Assembly: GCF_000003605.2 (NCBI RefSeq)
Contig: NW_003134344.1
Coordinates: 10,315-29,727 of the forward strand
DNA length: 19,413 bases
Direction of reading: 5' to 3'
Source: Saccoglossus kowalevskii
Lineage: Eukaryota; Hemichordata; Enteropneusta; Harrimaniidae
A program made the position numbers and the translations under genes. Under the pieces are notes generated by a model that saw only the letters and a list, made by a program, of their open reading frames with translations, had not been told where the DNA came from and did not search any database. How positions within the stretch are numbered: position 1 is the stretch's first letter; every line of letters begins with the position of its first letter. This document shows positions 1-11,434 of the stretch, piece after piece.

Positions 1-11
1 ATATCGATGGA

Positions 12-45
12 ACACACACACGCACACAAACACAGACATACACAC
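12..45. repeat. CA-rich imperfect microsatellite
   Basis: Interrupted (CA)n tract with occasional G and T substitutions at the window edge. Confidence 0.75.
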
Positions 46-1845
46 TAACTGCAAAGACTCCCTATTTGTGCTTCGCACACGGAAGTCAAAAAGCGAACAT
101 TACTGCACTTGAAATTGGCGTTTAGGCAATGAACCTTCAGTACAGTTTGAAAAGTGTCGAAACTTGTACTCCAAAGCTTTATTCAATAATGCTACTAATA
201 TCGCCACAATGCACGTTACTGTTTAGATTACCCACTGTCATTGATTATCGCTGTATAAATAGTTGAATTTAAAAGAATCAGCAGTCTAATACACGATCAT
301 TTCTTGCACTCTCAATGGTTAGATGTCAATCCGCAATTGTCAAGAATGATTTCCAATTTCGGATAATTTATTCTGGCATCTGATATTTGTAATTGTATTT
401 TGTTAGAATGAATAAAAATAGTGTGTGGGAGGTATAAACAAACGATGCAGTAAGACTATGTGGCCATGGCTTAAAAACTATGTTTAAACCCACTCAATTA
501 ACATAGCTGATTATTCAAAATTAACAACATAAGTCAATCAAGCCAATTGTTACATACCCTGTGTTATATCCACCCCGTTATGACAACACAATTTACGACA
601 CCACTTATGATTTATATTGTTCAATAAACGTAATAATAAAAACAAACCCCAATTTAAGGGTCAATAGAATCATCTTCTATTTTTAAAGGACACGTCACTA
701 TTCATTTCACACTTATCAATCCATTAAAAGTGATGAGTTTTAAAAGCAAAATCAGTTATATGTATATTAGTAAAACGAAACACTGTGTTGAGCTGAGCTA
801 ATGAAATACTTGAAACAGATATAGAATATACTGTCACTAGCTGAAATATTTTTGTATAACAGTATTAATATTTATAATAATAACATATTAATCACATTTA
901 TATTTAATGCTAGGCCGAGTGTTATTTTCTGTGCTAGTACTGCTATTCTAATTACATTATTTTGCAATTTGTCAATATACAATCAACATTATTAAATATA
1001 AAAAACAAATACTCAAAACACGAAATGACCCAAATATCTGTACTTGTTATTCATTTGTTTGCCCTCTTCAGTTGTCACTGTAGTGCTCAAGAAACACTTT
1101 TACTCTAAATATATTTTCCCTGAACTGTACTGGAAGCATCTACAATAAAATGCTTCTTGTGTCGAACGAATGTATAATATAACTTGCGATTATTGTTAAC
1201 GCTCATTTTAATATGAACTAAGCTCAAGCTCATCAACATACCGTATTAGTGCTATATATTCACTACAGGGCATGCTTATTTTTGACAGTATTAAACATAA
1301 TGCATGTTGTTCATTGTAGCTAAGTCTAATTGACAGTGTCACGTATACTTTGCTCATTTATACATAATGTCTGAATAATTCAACCCTTATAAACTGTGTT
1401 GTGTTTCTAATCTACATTTCCCCGAGATACTTTATTTCCCATGACCATTGTAGTTTATCGTTCTACCACTTAAGGTAGAATGCTAGTTTTTTGTTGTATA
1501 TTTTTTCTGTGTCAAAATCTGGGTATTAGTATTGTCAACAGTTATGTGAAGTTTTTTGGTTCACTGTTAATCTTATCTTTGAAAAAATAAATAAAACCAT
1601 ACGAATAAAATTCCGTGTTAGCAGTAATTTTCATAGACGCCGATGAAAACACATTTGCAAGTTAAAAGAAATACCAAAATATTGTCAATTTTTAGATACT
1701 TCTAGACAGCAAAAAGGTACCTTGTGAGATCCTATTTATTTTTCACTACATGTCACCAAGAAAAAAATCAGAGATATATTCTGACCATTGTTGAAGTGTT
1801 CTAAAACAGACAAAACGTATGAACGAAGTACGGTGACTCCATATT
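46..1845. other. Non-coding, no gene seen
   Basis: AT-rich sequence with stops in all frames and no ORF above about 60 codons. No repeat structure or motif stood out. Confidence 0.6.
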
Positions 1846-1851
1846 TTTATT
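1846..1851 (-). terminator. Alternative poly(A) signal AATAAA for the GPCR
   Basis: This is the first canonical minus-strand AATAAA downstream of the receptor stop, about 555 nt away. It would give a 3'UTR of about 570-600 nt. Chance occurrence is possible. Confidence 0.25.
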
Positions 1852-2405
1852 TCGTTTTCTTAATATGTACCACTTGACATATCAAATAAGTAAAAGTAAA
1901 GAAAATCACAATAATTTTACGTTTGTGTAGCGCTCTACCTTAATAAGACTTATATTCTAAATGTTAGTTAATTTAACTATACGACATCATTATATTATGT
2001 ATTATCTACTGTGTCCCCAAGTGGTTTGGATGATAACATTGCTGGTAATCTTACTATGTCATATTACTCATTATACGTAAAACTACATTATAAGCAACAG
2101 CTATCCGTATTAAAAAAATATACACACGAGACTTCAAGCTATGAAAAGTTACTACATACTGTATATGGATATGTGATTCCAACGGCTCTCATGGCACAAG
2201 ATCGCATAATAACGAGACCCAGAGTGGCTTTAATTCCGCCGTTATAATAGAGTTCAATTTGTACAAGAATTTTAACCGGTATATTCTACTTAGTTGAAAA
2301 CGCCCATGTAATTCATTTTATAAACACTTTAAATATCAGGCATTGCTATTGTAATGTTCTTTTCATGTCAACCTTCGATATATATCACAGATTTATAGCG
2401 CCTTC
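1852..2405. other. Probable 3'UTR and flank of the GPCR gene
   Basis: Lies directly downstream of the receptor stop. The 78-codon plus-strand frame at 2011-2247 lacks an ATG start, resembles nothing and is antisense to the likely 3'UTR, so I do not call it a gene. Confidence 0.45.
2229..2234 (-). terminator. Possible poly(A) signal ATTAAA for the GPCR
   Basis: Minus-strand ATTAAA lies about 170 nt downstream of the receptor stop codon (TGA at 2408-2406). It is the nearest hexamer of this class on that strand. Such hexamers are frequent in AT-rich DNA, so support is positional only. Confidence 0.25.
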
Positions 2406-3423
2406 TCAAACACTATGGTCGACGGTGTGCACTGTTTGAGCTTGCGTCTGTTCTGAGCTTCCTGGTAGTATTTTAGTTGTTTTCTTGCAGAACACAATTT
2501 GCAACCCATCTCTGAATTGCTTGTTTTTAAATGAATAAATCATTGGATTGAGGCACGAGTTGCAGAATGCAAGGATTATGAAAAATTGATAGTACGTGGC
2601 ATAGTGATCCAGTGGTGCGCCATAGTTGAACGCTAAAAATAACGTCTGATTTGGTGCCCAACACACTGTGAATGTTATCACCACAATAAATAACATTTTT
2701 ACCACTTTTTCCCGCGCCTTCAAGAGGGAATAGGCCGGGCTGTTGTTTTCGTTGCGAGACAGCATAGATTTGGCATGCTGCTTCAAAAACACGAGGATTC
2801 TTGTGTAAACAATCAACAAATGATTACAGGAATGAGAAACGATGCAAGGTAGAGTAGAACGCCAACAGCCAGTCGGTAATTCTCATTGGGCCACCAGATT
2901 ACACATGACCGGAGAGTGTAATCGTATGGAAATATGTAAAAAGCCAGGCTTTCTACAGTTGCGGCGCACAGCCAGACGATGAATATGAATATAAGACAAT
3001 TACGTCTAGTGAATATCTTCTTGTGCTTGGTCGACATCACAATAGCAAAATAACGCTCAATGGTAACAGCAACAAGATTAAAAACTGAAGCCTTGAAGCT
3101 GATCCACAAGAAGGCGGTGGAGTAGATGACTCGGCAGTAGAGCTCCCCGGCTAGATTCGGTGGAATGTAACTCGGGATTGGAAAGGGTAGAATTGTCAAT
3201 GAGGAGATAAAATCGGCGCAGGCCAAACTGATTATAAAATAATTGGTCGTTGTTCTAAGCCTCTTTACACTGGTAAAAACTACAATAACCAAAAATTCCC
3301 GACGACTCCAAGAATAGACAAGATAACCTTGCATATCTCTACCCATCCAAACAGGTTGGTAACGTTCATGGGTGGTTCAGTAGTGGTGATGTTATATTTA
3401 TAAATAATCGTACTGTTCGCCAT
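2406..3423 (-). CDS. Class A (rhodopsin-like) GPCR, probable peptide or orphan receptor; frame broken by two 1-nt deletions
   Basis: Seven-transmembrane receptor expected in the plasma membrane and coupled to G proteins; the ligand cannot be told. Allowing for one missing base at 3291-3295 and one at 2818-2820 gives 339 codons (1018 + 2 = 1020 nt). In that numbering, sequons lie at N3, N11 and N20. Landmarks are GN in TM1 (N43, 1.50), LACAD in TM2 (D71, 2.50), C97-C174 (TM3-ECL2 disulfide), ERY (123-125), W151 (4.50), P199 (5.50) with Y207 (5.58), CWAP in TM6 (255-258) and NPMIY in TM7 (293-297). C313, after helix 8, could be palmitoylated. The start at 3423 is the first ATG after an in-frame TAA (3483-3481) and has A at -3 and G at +4. 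Oddities are a Lys inside TM3 (K111, 3.37) and no Trp in ECL1. The coding part has no intron. It is either a young pseudogene or a real gene with consensus errors. Family call is firm; subfamily unknown. Confidence 0.9.
2818..2820 (-). other. Second frame break of the GPCR (TM5, run of three T)
   Basis: The TM5 frame reads FLIPVIIC and stops at TGA (2815-2813). The sequence LLIVYTRIL follows in the next frame with no gap. From the Pro codon (2830) to the Tyr codon (2807) is 23 nt. Class A receptors keep Pro 5.50 and Tyr 5.58 eight codons (24 nt) apart, so exactly one base is missing here. One additional T in this run gives the usual hydrophobic TM5. Confidence 0.88.
3291..3295 (-). other. First frame break of the GPCR (TM1, run of five T)
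   Basis: From the ATG at 3423 the frame reads through the sequons and into TM1 as far as GVVGNF, then meets TAG at 3282-3280. The conserved continuation LVIVVF lies one frame over. One additional T in this run (six instead of five) would join G-N-F to L-V-I without loss. The second frame is open back to 3346, but the residues it gives upstream of the break (for example SWSRRE) do not belong to the receptor. Confidence 0.88.
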
Positions 3424-3447
3424 TATGAAGTATTCACTCGATATCAC

Positions 3448-3480
3448 CTGAAGCAAAATATAAGTAACAATAACATTAGC
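3448..3480 (-). other. Probable 3' splice site in the 5'UTR of the GPCR
   Basis: Read on the minus strand there is a branch-point-like CTAAT (A at 3476), then a pyrimidine-rich stretch ending TTTTGCTTCAG (AG at 3449-3448). The exon would begin at 3447, giving 24 nt of 5'UTR before the ATG at 3423. The branch-to-acceptor distance of about 28 nt is normal for animals. This implies at least one upstream non-coding exon. Confidence 0.5.
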
Positions 3481-4933
3481 TTATACACGTAGAGAATAGT
3501 TATAGCAATGAATTATTAAGTATGTTAATAATGTTAAAACAACAGCCGTAATGCAGTGATTGAACAAATAATATTCTTCACACTCGATGTATACGTCACG
3601 GGGGAACTATAAGGAATATGACGGAATATGTGATGCTTTGATATACACTAATATGTATTGAGGAAAGATATTTTTAAAAAGTACTACACATTTTTGACGC
3701 ATGGCTGAGTGAAAAATTCCATCAAACACGTAATAACAGTAAACACTTGGTAATTGTTGACACATCTAAGATCTTTTCGCATAGTCACATTTATGTTCAG
3801 TCCTTTTTTGCATGTTCATTGTAGTCTGTGTTCTCCGACATTTTCTTCACAGATTAATAATTTAGATTGAATATGATGTATATACCTTATTGTATGACAC
3901 ACCATAATTGTTTGATAACGCTGCTTTATTTGACAAAGCTACGAAGCCTGCTTCTGACTCTACTCGTACATATCTTAAAACCAGATCCCCAGCTACAACT
4001 ATGAATTAACATGGTTCTGCACGTACTCCACGATGAAATTTGAATGAACTATCGTACGTAGAAATTGGATAGAATGTAAGCCACTTGAACGATTTATAGA
4101 TTTATAGATGCTTTCTACATTGTTTCGATATTTAGAATAATAAACCGCTATTCGCACAATAATCTCATGCTTATCTCAAGTCTAACCTTCTTTATCTCTT
4201 CTTCCCTTCACCGCTTAAACTATTGAGATTATTTAAAAAAACGGAATAAGCATGAAGTATGGCTTAAGCAATTGTGGGAGTACATTGTATTTTCGTTGTT
4301 GAATGATCCCATTGACACTAATTGACGATCTAAACTGACACCTTCCCTGCAAGTTCAGACTAACAAAAGTTATACACATTCAGCTCCAGTAAAACCGATT
4401 ACAGGCATGCAACATAGTCGTGCATAAAATATAAATACGAATTTGTGTGTTGATAGTCCACATAATTATTTATATACATCGAAAAATGCATACACGTTTT
4501 TCAAATAAGTGTAACATTTAATATTACTGGCATAGTAATCAATTTAATTGGCATTAGTGTAGATCTCAATCCCAAAAAGTAAGATGAACCCACATTTTGT
4601 AAAATGATCGACATCCCCTACCTGGATTAAAAGTCTCTTTTAGAAAAAAACGGAGAATTATAAATTGTATGAAGGGATTAATAAAAAAATAATATAGTTT
4701 AGTCGGTTTATGAATTCCCATCTATAATCGCAACTAATTCGTGCCCAATGTTCATGAAAATGAACAAAAATGTATAACCAATCTTTTCAACGCCAAGCAT
4801 AATAGGATTACAATTCCTTTTTATGTGTAATGGAAGACGAGAACATCTCAGAATCTAATAAAAAAAAATATATTTTAGCATCTGTGTCCACCAGGGTTTA
4901 TATTACTATATGTCAGTAATTTCCTATATGAAG

Positions 4934-4941
4934 TGACGTCA
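4934..4941. promoter_or_regulatory. Perfect CRE palindrome TGACGTCA
   Basis: Full CREB/ATF site in the proposed intron, about 1.5 kb upstream of the receptor ATG on the minus strand. First of three in 1.6 kb. Confidence 0.4.
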
Positions 4942-5433
4942 TGTGATATTTATAGTCCATCACAACTAAACACATACCTCGGAGCCAGTTTATTACATTT
5001 TAAATATTGAGGGAATACAAAAAATAAAAGACGAAATATATGTCATTAGATCAAATTTATATACATTGACATACATGTGCAAGGTGGTGATAAATTATTT
5101 ATGCACAAGGACATTGGTTTGACATTATTGGAAACTGTCCGATGATTATTGATAATTCGTATACTAAAGTTACGACATTTATATATATCTATATGAATGT
5201 ACCAGTCATAGTCGTTGGTCAACATTGGTCGAATGATCGTTTGATAAATAATGATATTGTGTTGCCCACAGCGTAATTTTTGCCTCCAACATCATTTTTT
5301 TGTACCACTGGATTCGGATGTCATAACATCCGGGACACATACAGTTTTACGAACAATGAAAGGGTGGATGACACTGCGCATTGTCCTTGGCTTCAGTCAA
5401 TATCAACATTTATTTAGATCTGGATGATACGTG

Positions 5434-5441
5434 TGACGTCA
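5434..5441. promoter_or_regulatory. Perfect CRE palindrome TGACGTCA
   Basis: Second full CREB/ATF site, followed by TT (TGACGTCATT), a common extended form. Confidence 0.4.
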
Positions 5442-6482
5442 TTCGCTAGTACTATCTACGAACTGAAGATTATTTAATAATAAAGCCCACGACCAAATAG
5501 CAACCAGCTTTACGAATAAGTGATTTCAGATGATAATTTTTTTAATTCCAACCAGCTCCGAGTATCAGATTGACAGAGCAACTGTGCTTTTACGGAGCTA
5601 CACTTTGTGTACTTGTTTTTGTTTTGTCTAAGGGTGATGGACTCGCATTTGCATTTGCCGTCGATGGTTTTCGAAATCGGTGCAATAGTTAATTAGCGAT
5701 ATTTTGTTCAAAATAAACTTCCAATCGTCATTGGTATGAGTTCATGTCATTGCACTATCCAAATAATTGTTGTTTTCAGTCTGATATATAGCACAACAAT
5801 TTGTTTTTCTGCGCGTTCTGTTTGATCACACAGTGATAATGCTTATCCGTCATATCGTTACATTTGAGCATGGAATAGAAACTATAGACATATCAGTCTA
5901 AACACCACCATCCTCATGAATATTCCATTTTAAGGAACTGTTTTAGTTCGTTTCAAAACACAATAGCAGGATTAGTAAAAAAAGAGATGAAACACAATAT
6001 CTTAATATTGTATACTACGGATAAATCTCTCGTACGTAAAATGCGATTTGGATTATTGAGTTGTTTAGTTGACTATTGAAACATGAATCTTTATGAGTGA
6101 TCTTTTTAGCCAATTACTCATTTTATGTATGGCAATATTACTCCAGTATATAATATGCGAATATGATTAAACTTCCAAGTGTCTATACCGTACAGATCAT
6201 TCATACATACCTTAGTAATTATTAAATAGTTCTATTATTAAAAAAAAATAATAGAGTATAAAAATGTGAGCAGAATCGACGCATAATGTAAGCAGGGCGT
6301 TTAAGAGCTAAACAACGTGAACACAATTAACATCCGAGTAAAGCGCATTGTATAGTTGTATATACAATAATGTCGTCTGAACATTAGTTTTACATTCCGA
6401 GCACCACATCTCCGCGAGAACCTAGAAACCTAAAAATTGGGCATGTGATAAATGAATGATCCATCGATAATGACACTTAGTT

Positions 6483-6490
6483 TGACGTCA
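6483..6490. promoter_or_regulatory. Perfect CRE palindrome TGACGTCA
   Basis: Third full CREB/ATF site, about 110 bp before the TATATAAATA at 6591-6600 and about 140 bp before the CpG patch. A half site TGACGT follows near 6576. The position suits an upstream promoter element of the patch. Confidence 0.4.
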
Positions 6491-6623
6491 GCAGACACTC
6501 CTGATTTTCGCAAGTAGAGTAGCATCAATCGTCTCACAACGCTTGGATTGACACTAAAAGTGAGGTTATCACTTCTGACGTGTACGAGTATATATAAATA
6601 AAATATACTTTAATAGACCATTT

Positions 6624-6970
6624 TTCCGTTCACTGCGAGAATCACGCGTTATGCGTGAAATCGAACGTAAAAACAGGACAAACAAAGGTCATAGCGTCGT
6701 AGTCGCGTCAAACATCGCGTGGGATTCGACAAACGCAAAAGTATTTTGGGGGCATTTCCATGCTTAATAATGTGCTGTTCACATTTGATGATAGGCAATT
6801 TCGATTAAGTGAGGGTATTCGGAAGGAATATTCCTCTGTCGAAGATCGGCCGGTCGATGTGAGCTACGAAATAAAGAAATTCGAGTTGAAAATCAAATCG
6901 TTCGATTTTTACAGCAGACGTTCGACGCGCGTCTTTCATACATCTCGCGAGATTTCGCAATTGTACGGAA
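6624..6970 (+). promoter_or_regulatory. CpG-over-represented patch, possible internal or alternative promoter
   Basis: I count about 34 CpG in about 345 bp, roughly twice the number its base composition predicts and far above its AT-rich surroundings. It contains TCTCGCGAGA (6943-6952), the palindrome bound by BANP at vertebrate CpG-island promoters, and GACGCGCGTC (6924-6933). A TATATAAATA sequence ends at 6600, just upstream on the plus strand, and a perfect CRE lies at 6483. The direction of any transcription is not established. Confidence 0.4.
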
Positions 6971-6990
6971 AATCACTTATTTATGCTTAG
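6760..6990 (+). CDS. Unrecognised 76-codon ORF in the CpG-dense patch (doubtful)
   Basis: An ATG-started, charged ORF (FDDRQFRLSEGIRKEYSSVE near the start) with no family I recognise. Its ATG overlaps by 8 nt the end of another ATG-started 38-codon ORF in a different frame (6651-6767), so if transcribed they would be arranged like a uORF and a main ORF. The start context is poor (T at -3). CpG-rich DNA has few stops, so open frames here may be accidental; neighbouring frames are also open for 60 or more codons. It could equally be part of an unspliced or non-coding transcript. Confidence 0.15.
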   Translation: MLNNVLFTFDDRQFRLSEGIRKEYSSVEDRPVDVSYEIKKFELKIKSFDFYSRRSTRVFHTSREISQLYGKSLIYA

Positions 6991-9900
6991 ATATGTAGCA
7001 ACACGAAACGAAGCATTAATGAAACATTGACATTTGTTTTAATCATGCATTGAAGGATCACAATTGTTAATACACTATTTGGCACGTTTTATTTACTTTT
7101 GTTAATAGATCCACGGTATGTGATTTACAATTGTGTGGTACTGACAAAGACTGTAAGACAAATGATATTCATTAATATCTCCTCAGGTATATGACCCAAG
7201 TATGAACTCATGTTTCGTGTAATAAATAATGAAGAACTCTTAAAGTACAAAAGCTGTCACAGTTTATTACAGCTGTGCAGCAATTTTGATAAAAAATTGT
7301 AAACATTCTCAAGATAACTCGGAATATACATTGGTTCTGACACGCCATGTTACCCTGCGGGAAATTTAAAAAAAAAAAAACCTATAAAAATGTAATAAAA
7401 CGTCTGAACGAACATTGAAGATATTTGTTCATCTAATCAAAGTTGTCTATCTGACCATTAATATCAACGTTGAAACAAAGTAGCTTTTAACATAAATTTT
7501 TATACATTTTACCGTGTTCTGTATTTTATATTAAAAATAACACGATCAAAGTAGATCTTAAATCGTTTTCGAACAAACTATAGTATATGCATATGGTCCT
7601 CGAGATCTCATTGGAATCGAGAAATCACGAGACTTACTCTTTCCTCTCAAATGGGGCGTCTGGTCTGTGCAACCATGCATGCAGCATATGTTTAAAGCCA
7701 TAAATATCGGAAAATTGCCTGTTGTTTCGGACAATGTATTGTTTTTCCGGAATTATCCTGACAACAGATGACTAGGACTTTGTTTAACTGTGCAAGGTGA
7801 ATTATGCCGAGAAAACGCCCACACCCACGACCTTTACAACATAAGTCAATTCACCCACCTTCTGTGATCTGTGATTCGACAATGAAAATTTCCACTCATA
7901 AATCGTGTATCCTTATTTAAAACATTAATCATTCGTGATATTCCATGCTCGAAGTACTCGTAATTGTTAGGTTTTGACTCGTCGTTTCGTGGAAACTCGT
8001 CAACATGTCAAGATCACTTGAATGCAAAGCGACATCACGAGATTGTAGAATAATGAATTTGTTCGTGTGTTCTCTCGGACTTGGATGTTTACACTGTAGA
8101 AGTATTGTGAACAACACTCAGACACGCGCGGATGTACGTGGTATTGTTCACATTTTACGAGGAGAATCGTGACACCGCAATACGCTTATTTTTTTAAAGC
8201 AAGAATTGAATATTTGCTACTGATTAAACTGTAAGGAAATTTAGAGACTTGGAAAAGAATACATTGGTCTTCAATAAAAGTAATACAATAGAGGGTTCGT
8301 GTGAATGTGAATACAAAGCTATCAACTGACTTTCTTAGTGTTATGTAATAATTAGCTCTGTTACGTTTTCTGCCTCCACAAATTGTTGGGATTTATGTTT
8401 GATTTCTCGTTCTCAGTTAGAAAAATAACGCCAAGCAAATAAGTAGGTATACACATACACAGTTATCGGTGAGTGGTGTATGAACAACTTTACAACATCT
8501 ATTTGTTAATGTGCGTAGTGATGATGATAAAAAGTTCAGCTCACACAGTAAAAACATTTCTCCAATTCGTGTCGTCGAATACGAACATTCATTCATGTAT
8601 TAATATGCAAATGCTTATTTATAATTGGATTTAATAAATTTAACTAAAGTTTATTGGCATTTTAACTACAAAAAAACTGTATACACTTGTTTAGATCCAA
8701 AAGACAACCTGTGTAACACGTTTCAAAAGCTTCGAAGCTATTAAAAACAACACAAATCACACACGTGTTCCAACGTAACAAGGTTTATTTTTGCACAGTT
8801 TCTTGTAAGCAGAATCCAATTAGCGCCGTACGCCAGATTACGCTTTTCGGATCACAAAATCTCCCGTCTACAGTCTACAATATTTTTTCTTGGCATCGTT
8901 TGTGTAATTCTGAGAATAGTCTTATTCATCTCTCTATAACCCAAAATACCCGTGGTTCGCAATTTTGCAAGCTATGCGCTATGTCGGAAACAAAATAATA
9001 TTTTTCCTATTTCAGTTGACAGCATGATTTAATTTTAATGTCAGGTTTGGGGTCGATTTAGAATCACGAAAAATCGTGGTACAGTATATCTGTAATCAGA
9101 ACGATGTACTCAGGCGATTAAAGTTATTACTAGTCTAGTATGGTTGTTTTCTACAGTTTACATTTTATAAGACGATAAATGTAGTTTCGTGAGATTAGAA
9201 ATAACTTTTTTTCGTGAATTTCAGATATGTATATATACAATCTATTTTAGGAAATATATAAAAGTCTTATTTATAAATTCTGATAAAATACAGTTATAGG
9301 TCCGGAACGAGCATAACGATAACAAATAAATAGCAGCGAACTTAAAAGCACAATTAAGAACAGTGCTCGACAAGAAATCCGGATTCAAATAAACTGTTAT
9401 GTGTCAAAGATTATGAGTTTTACAACTTGTGTACGCTTTGAAGCGTCCGATTGATCTCCCGTGCTTCGGTATGTTTTCCCGAGAAGTCGAGTAATAAGTC
9501 GAGTTAATAATATAAGGCTAACCAATAAATTGAAAGGCAAAATAAATATAGAGAAATAAATTTTCTTGCTTTTGGTAGTAAGTGGTATATTTGTTGTGGT
9601 TTAATTCTGCAGAATCCGTGATCGGTAGCAGCGAAACATAACCCTATGTTTTCGTTGTTATGGTTTGGTGGAACGGGTTGTCCATTAGTGTACAATAAAA
9701 AAGTATGGTGAGTAAATCATTATAACGATTGAATGGGTCCTTGCTCATTCATTACTTCTATAGTATGTGTACTGCCTAAGATATTGATTGTGACAGTGAC
9801 AATACCTAGATCAACACATACTATACATTGTGTCACTATTACCCAAGAACAATAAAAACGTGAGGCAATGTGTGCATTTATCATAAACACTCGAAGACAA

Positions 9901-11434
9901 TTCATGGCTATTGATATAATGTCACGCTTAGTATATTCATCAAAGTTAAATCGAAAGAAAGCAGTCCGAATCGTTTGAAATTGTCTAAAATAACATGATA
10001 TGTGAATTAAAATGTCAATATATATAATAAATCAAATATGTGAGGAATGAATGTCTTCATCTCAAAATTAGATGAACAATAATAAATAGCATTATCACTG
10101 CGTCAGCTCTTGTTTTACAAAACCCATTGATTTCAATGCTTGTCAATAATATTAACTGATGCAATATCATGATGTCCTAGGTGGATTTTGTTTTGGAAAC
10201 GAAATTTACCCAACAATGTGTCATGTTTGTTGTCGCTTTCTTTATTATGTATTTCTACTCGTTAGTCTTTATCAGCCGTTAATTGCGATCTCTTGAAGAT
10301 GGACATATAAACGGATTGGAATTGTTATCAGATTAAATCATGGTTAAACCACATAAGGTTAGCTGAAAGCCGTATTGTCATAATAATGGGCACGTGTGTT
10401 TTCCCAACGATTGATACCCAGCCTAATGTGAATATTCATGATACGTACATTGTCGTTTGAAGCTAATAACACTGTGTGTGAGTACAGACAGATATAGTCA
10501 ATATAGTCTACGCGCAGTAATTTCAACTAGGGATTACTGCTACAGATTGTCATGTTCATATTTCAACTCGCGTTTAATTGAAGCTCAAGATTGAAAACTA
10601 AGATAGCAATACATATTTTTTAATTTGATATTTTTTTTTGAATATGTTCGTTTTGATTATGCACGATAACCTCATTCAGTTGTATGTTCATTGGAGCGCA
10701 TACACGCTTCGATAGCTTTATATACTGTAAGAGAATAATTGAAAGCAAATATTTGTGAATAAACTTAATTGCAGATTCTTCTATTTTTGGAAGGAAGGTC
10801 GTATATGCTTTAAATGTCATGAAATGTACATATATTTGCATGTATAAAAGTATAGATACGTCAATCGGATTTGTTTCGTAACCAACATAATAATGAATAA
10901 TACAAATTATCATTTTAGATGATTCCATGCATGTGTTGTATAATAAGAATAAAACGATTACGTAATAGACCCATTTGTACACCTAAACGTCTATGAATCG
11001 TTTAGTGTCGGTTTCCAAAACTCATCGTAAAACGACAAAATCGTACAGGATGTTAAGAAGGTTGTGCAGCGAGAATTATTTGCTTCCATGCATGTGACTC
11101 CCAAAACACCAATGTTTAGACACGTTATTAACTATCATGATATTAATGTACAATTGGGTTCATGCTCGAATATACCATATTATTGCAACTGCTCTCTGCG
11201 GTCTGTGAAATCAGCATTGCAATGGAATTTTAGAATCGGATGTGATGTGGACAAGATGTGTGATTAGTCAGTCCAGTTGCCATTATGGTCTACTAGACAT
11301 AAAAACATTTACCTTTTGTTTTATGAAATTATTTGTTCAAGACACCAAGGTAAATGCAAACTTTAAAGATTTCTTGCAAAAGATTATAAAAAAGAACTAT
11401 AATTTGTATGTGAAAAATGATGACATTCGAGGGC
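6991..11434. other. Non-coding, proposed GPCR intron, middle part
   Basis: No credible gene. Open frames of 60-120 codons occur (for example minus 10982-10620, which begins with GTG) but their composition is simple AT-rich hydrophobic translation. An A13 run lies at 7368-7380. No tRNA, satellite or transposon end was recognised. Confidence 0.4.

Larger units (their letters stand above)
3484..6480. other. Non-coding, proposed GPCR intron, 3' part
   Basis: No coding signal. It contains two perfect CREs (listed separately), a tandem GATTTATA pair at 4091-4106, and minus-strand donor-like GAG|GTATGT at 4978, which follows a TATATAAAT-like stretch near 5055-5065. That pair is a weaker alternative for an upstream exon. 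Confidence 0.4.

Noticed and set aside
2806-2832. An intron between the two receptor halves
   Set aside because: The protein is continuous across the junction with 23 nt from Pro to Tyr; there is no room for an intron and only one base is missing.
2813-3346. Treating the TM1-TM5 frame as a complete gene starting at the 3346 ATG
   Set aside because: The first 16 or so residues are out-of-frame translation of the true N-terminus; the GN motif of TM1 is only restored in the frame starting at 3423.
8765-8998. 77-codon plus-strand frame
   Set aside because: Starts with GTG, has scattered Cys without a pattern, and no recognisable domain.
10620-10982. 120-codon minus-strand open frame
   Set aside because: It starts with GTG, and the translation is the hydrophobic, Ile/Tyr-rich output expected of AT-rich DNA. 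No motif or splice context.
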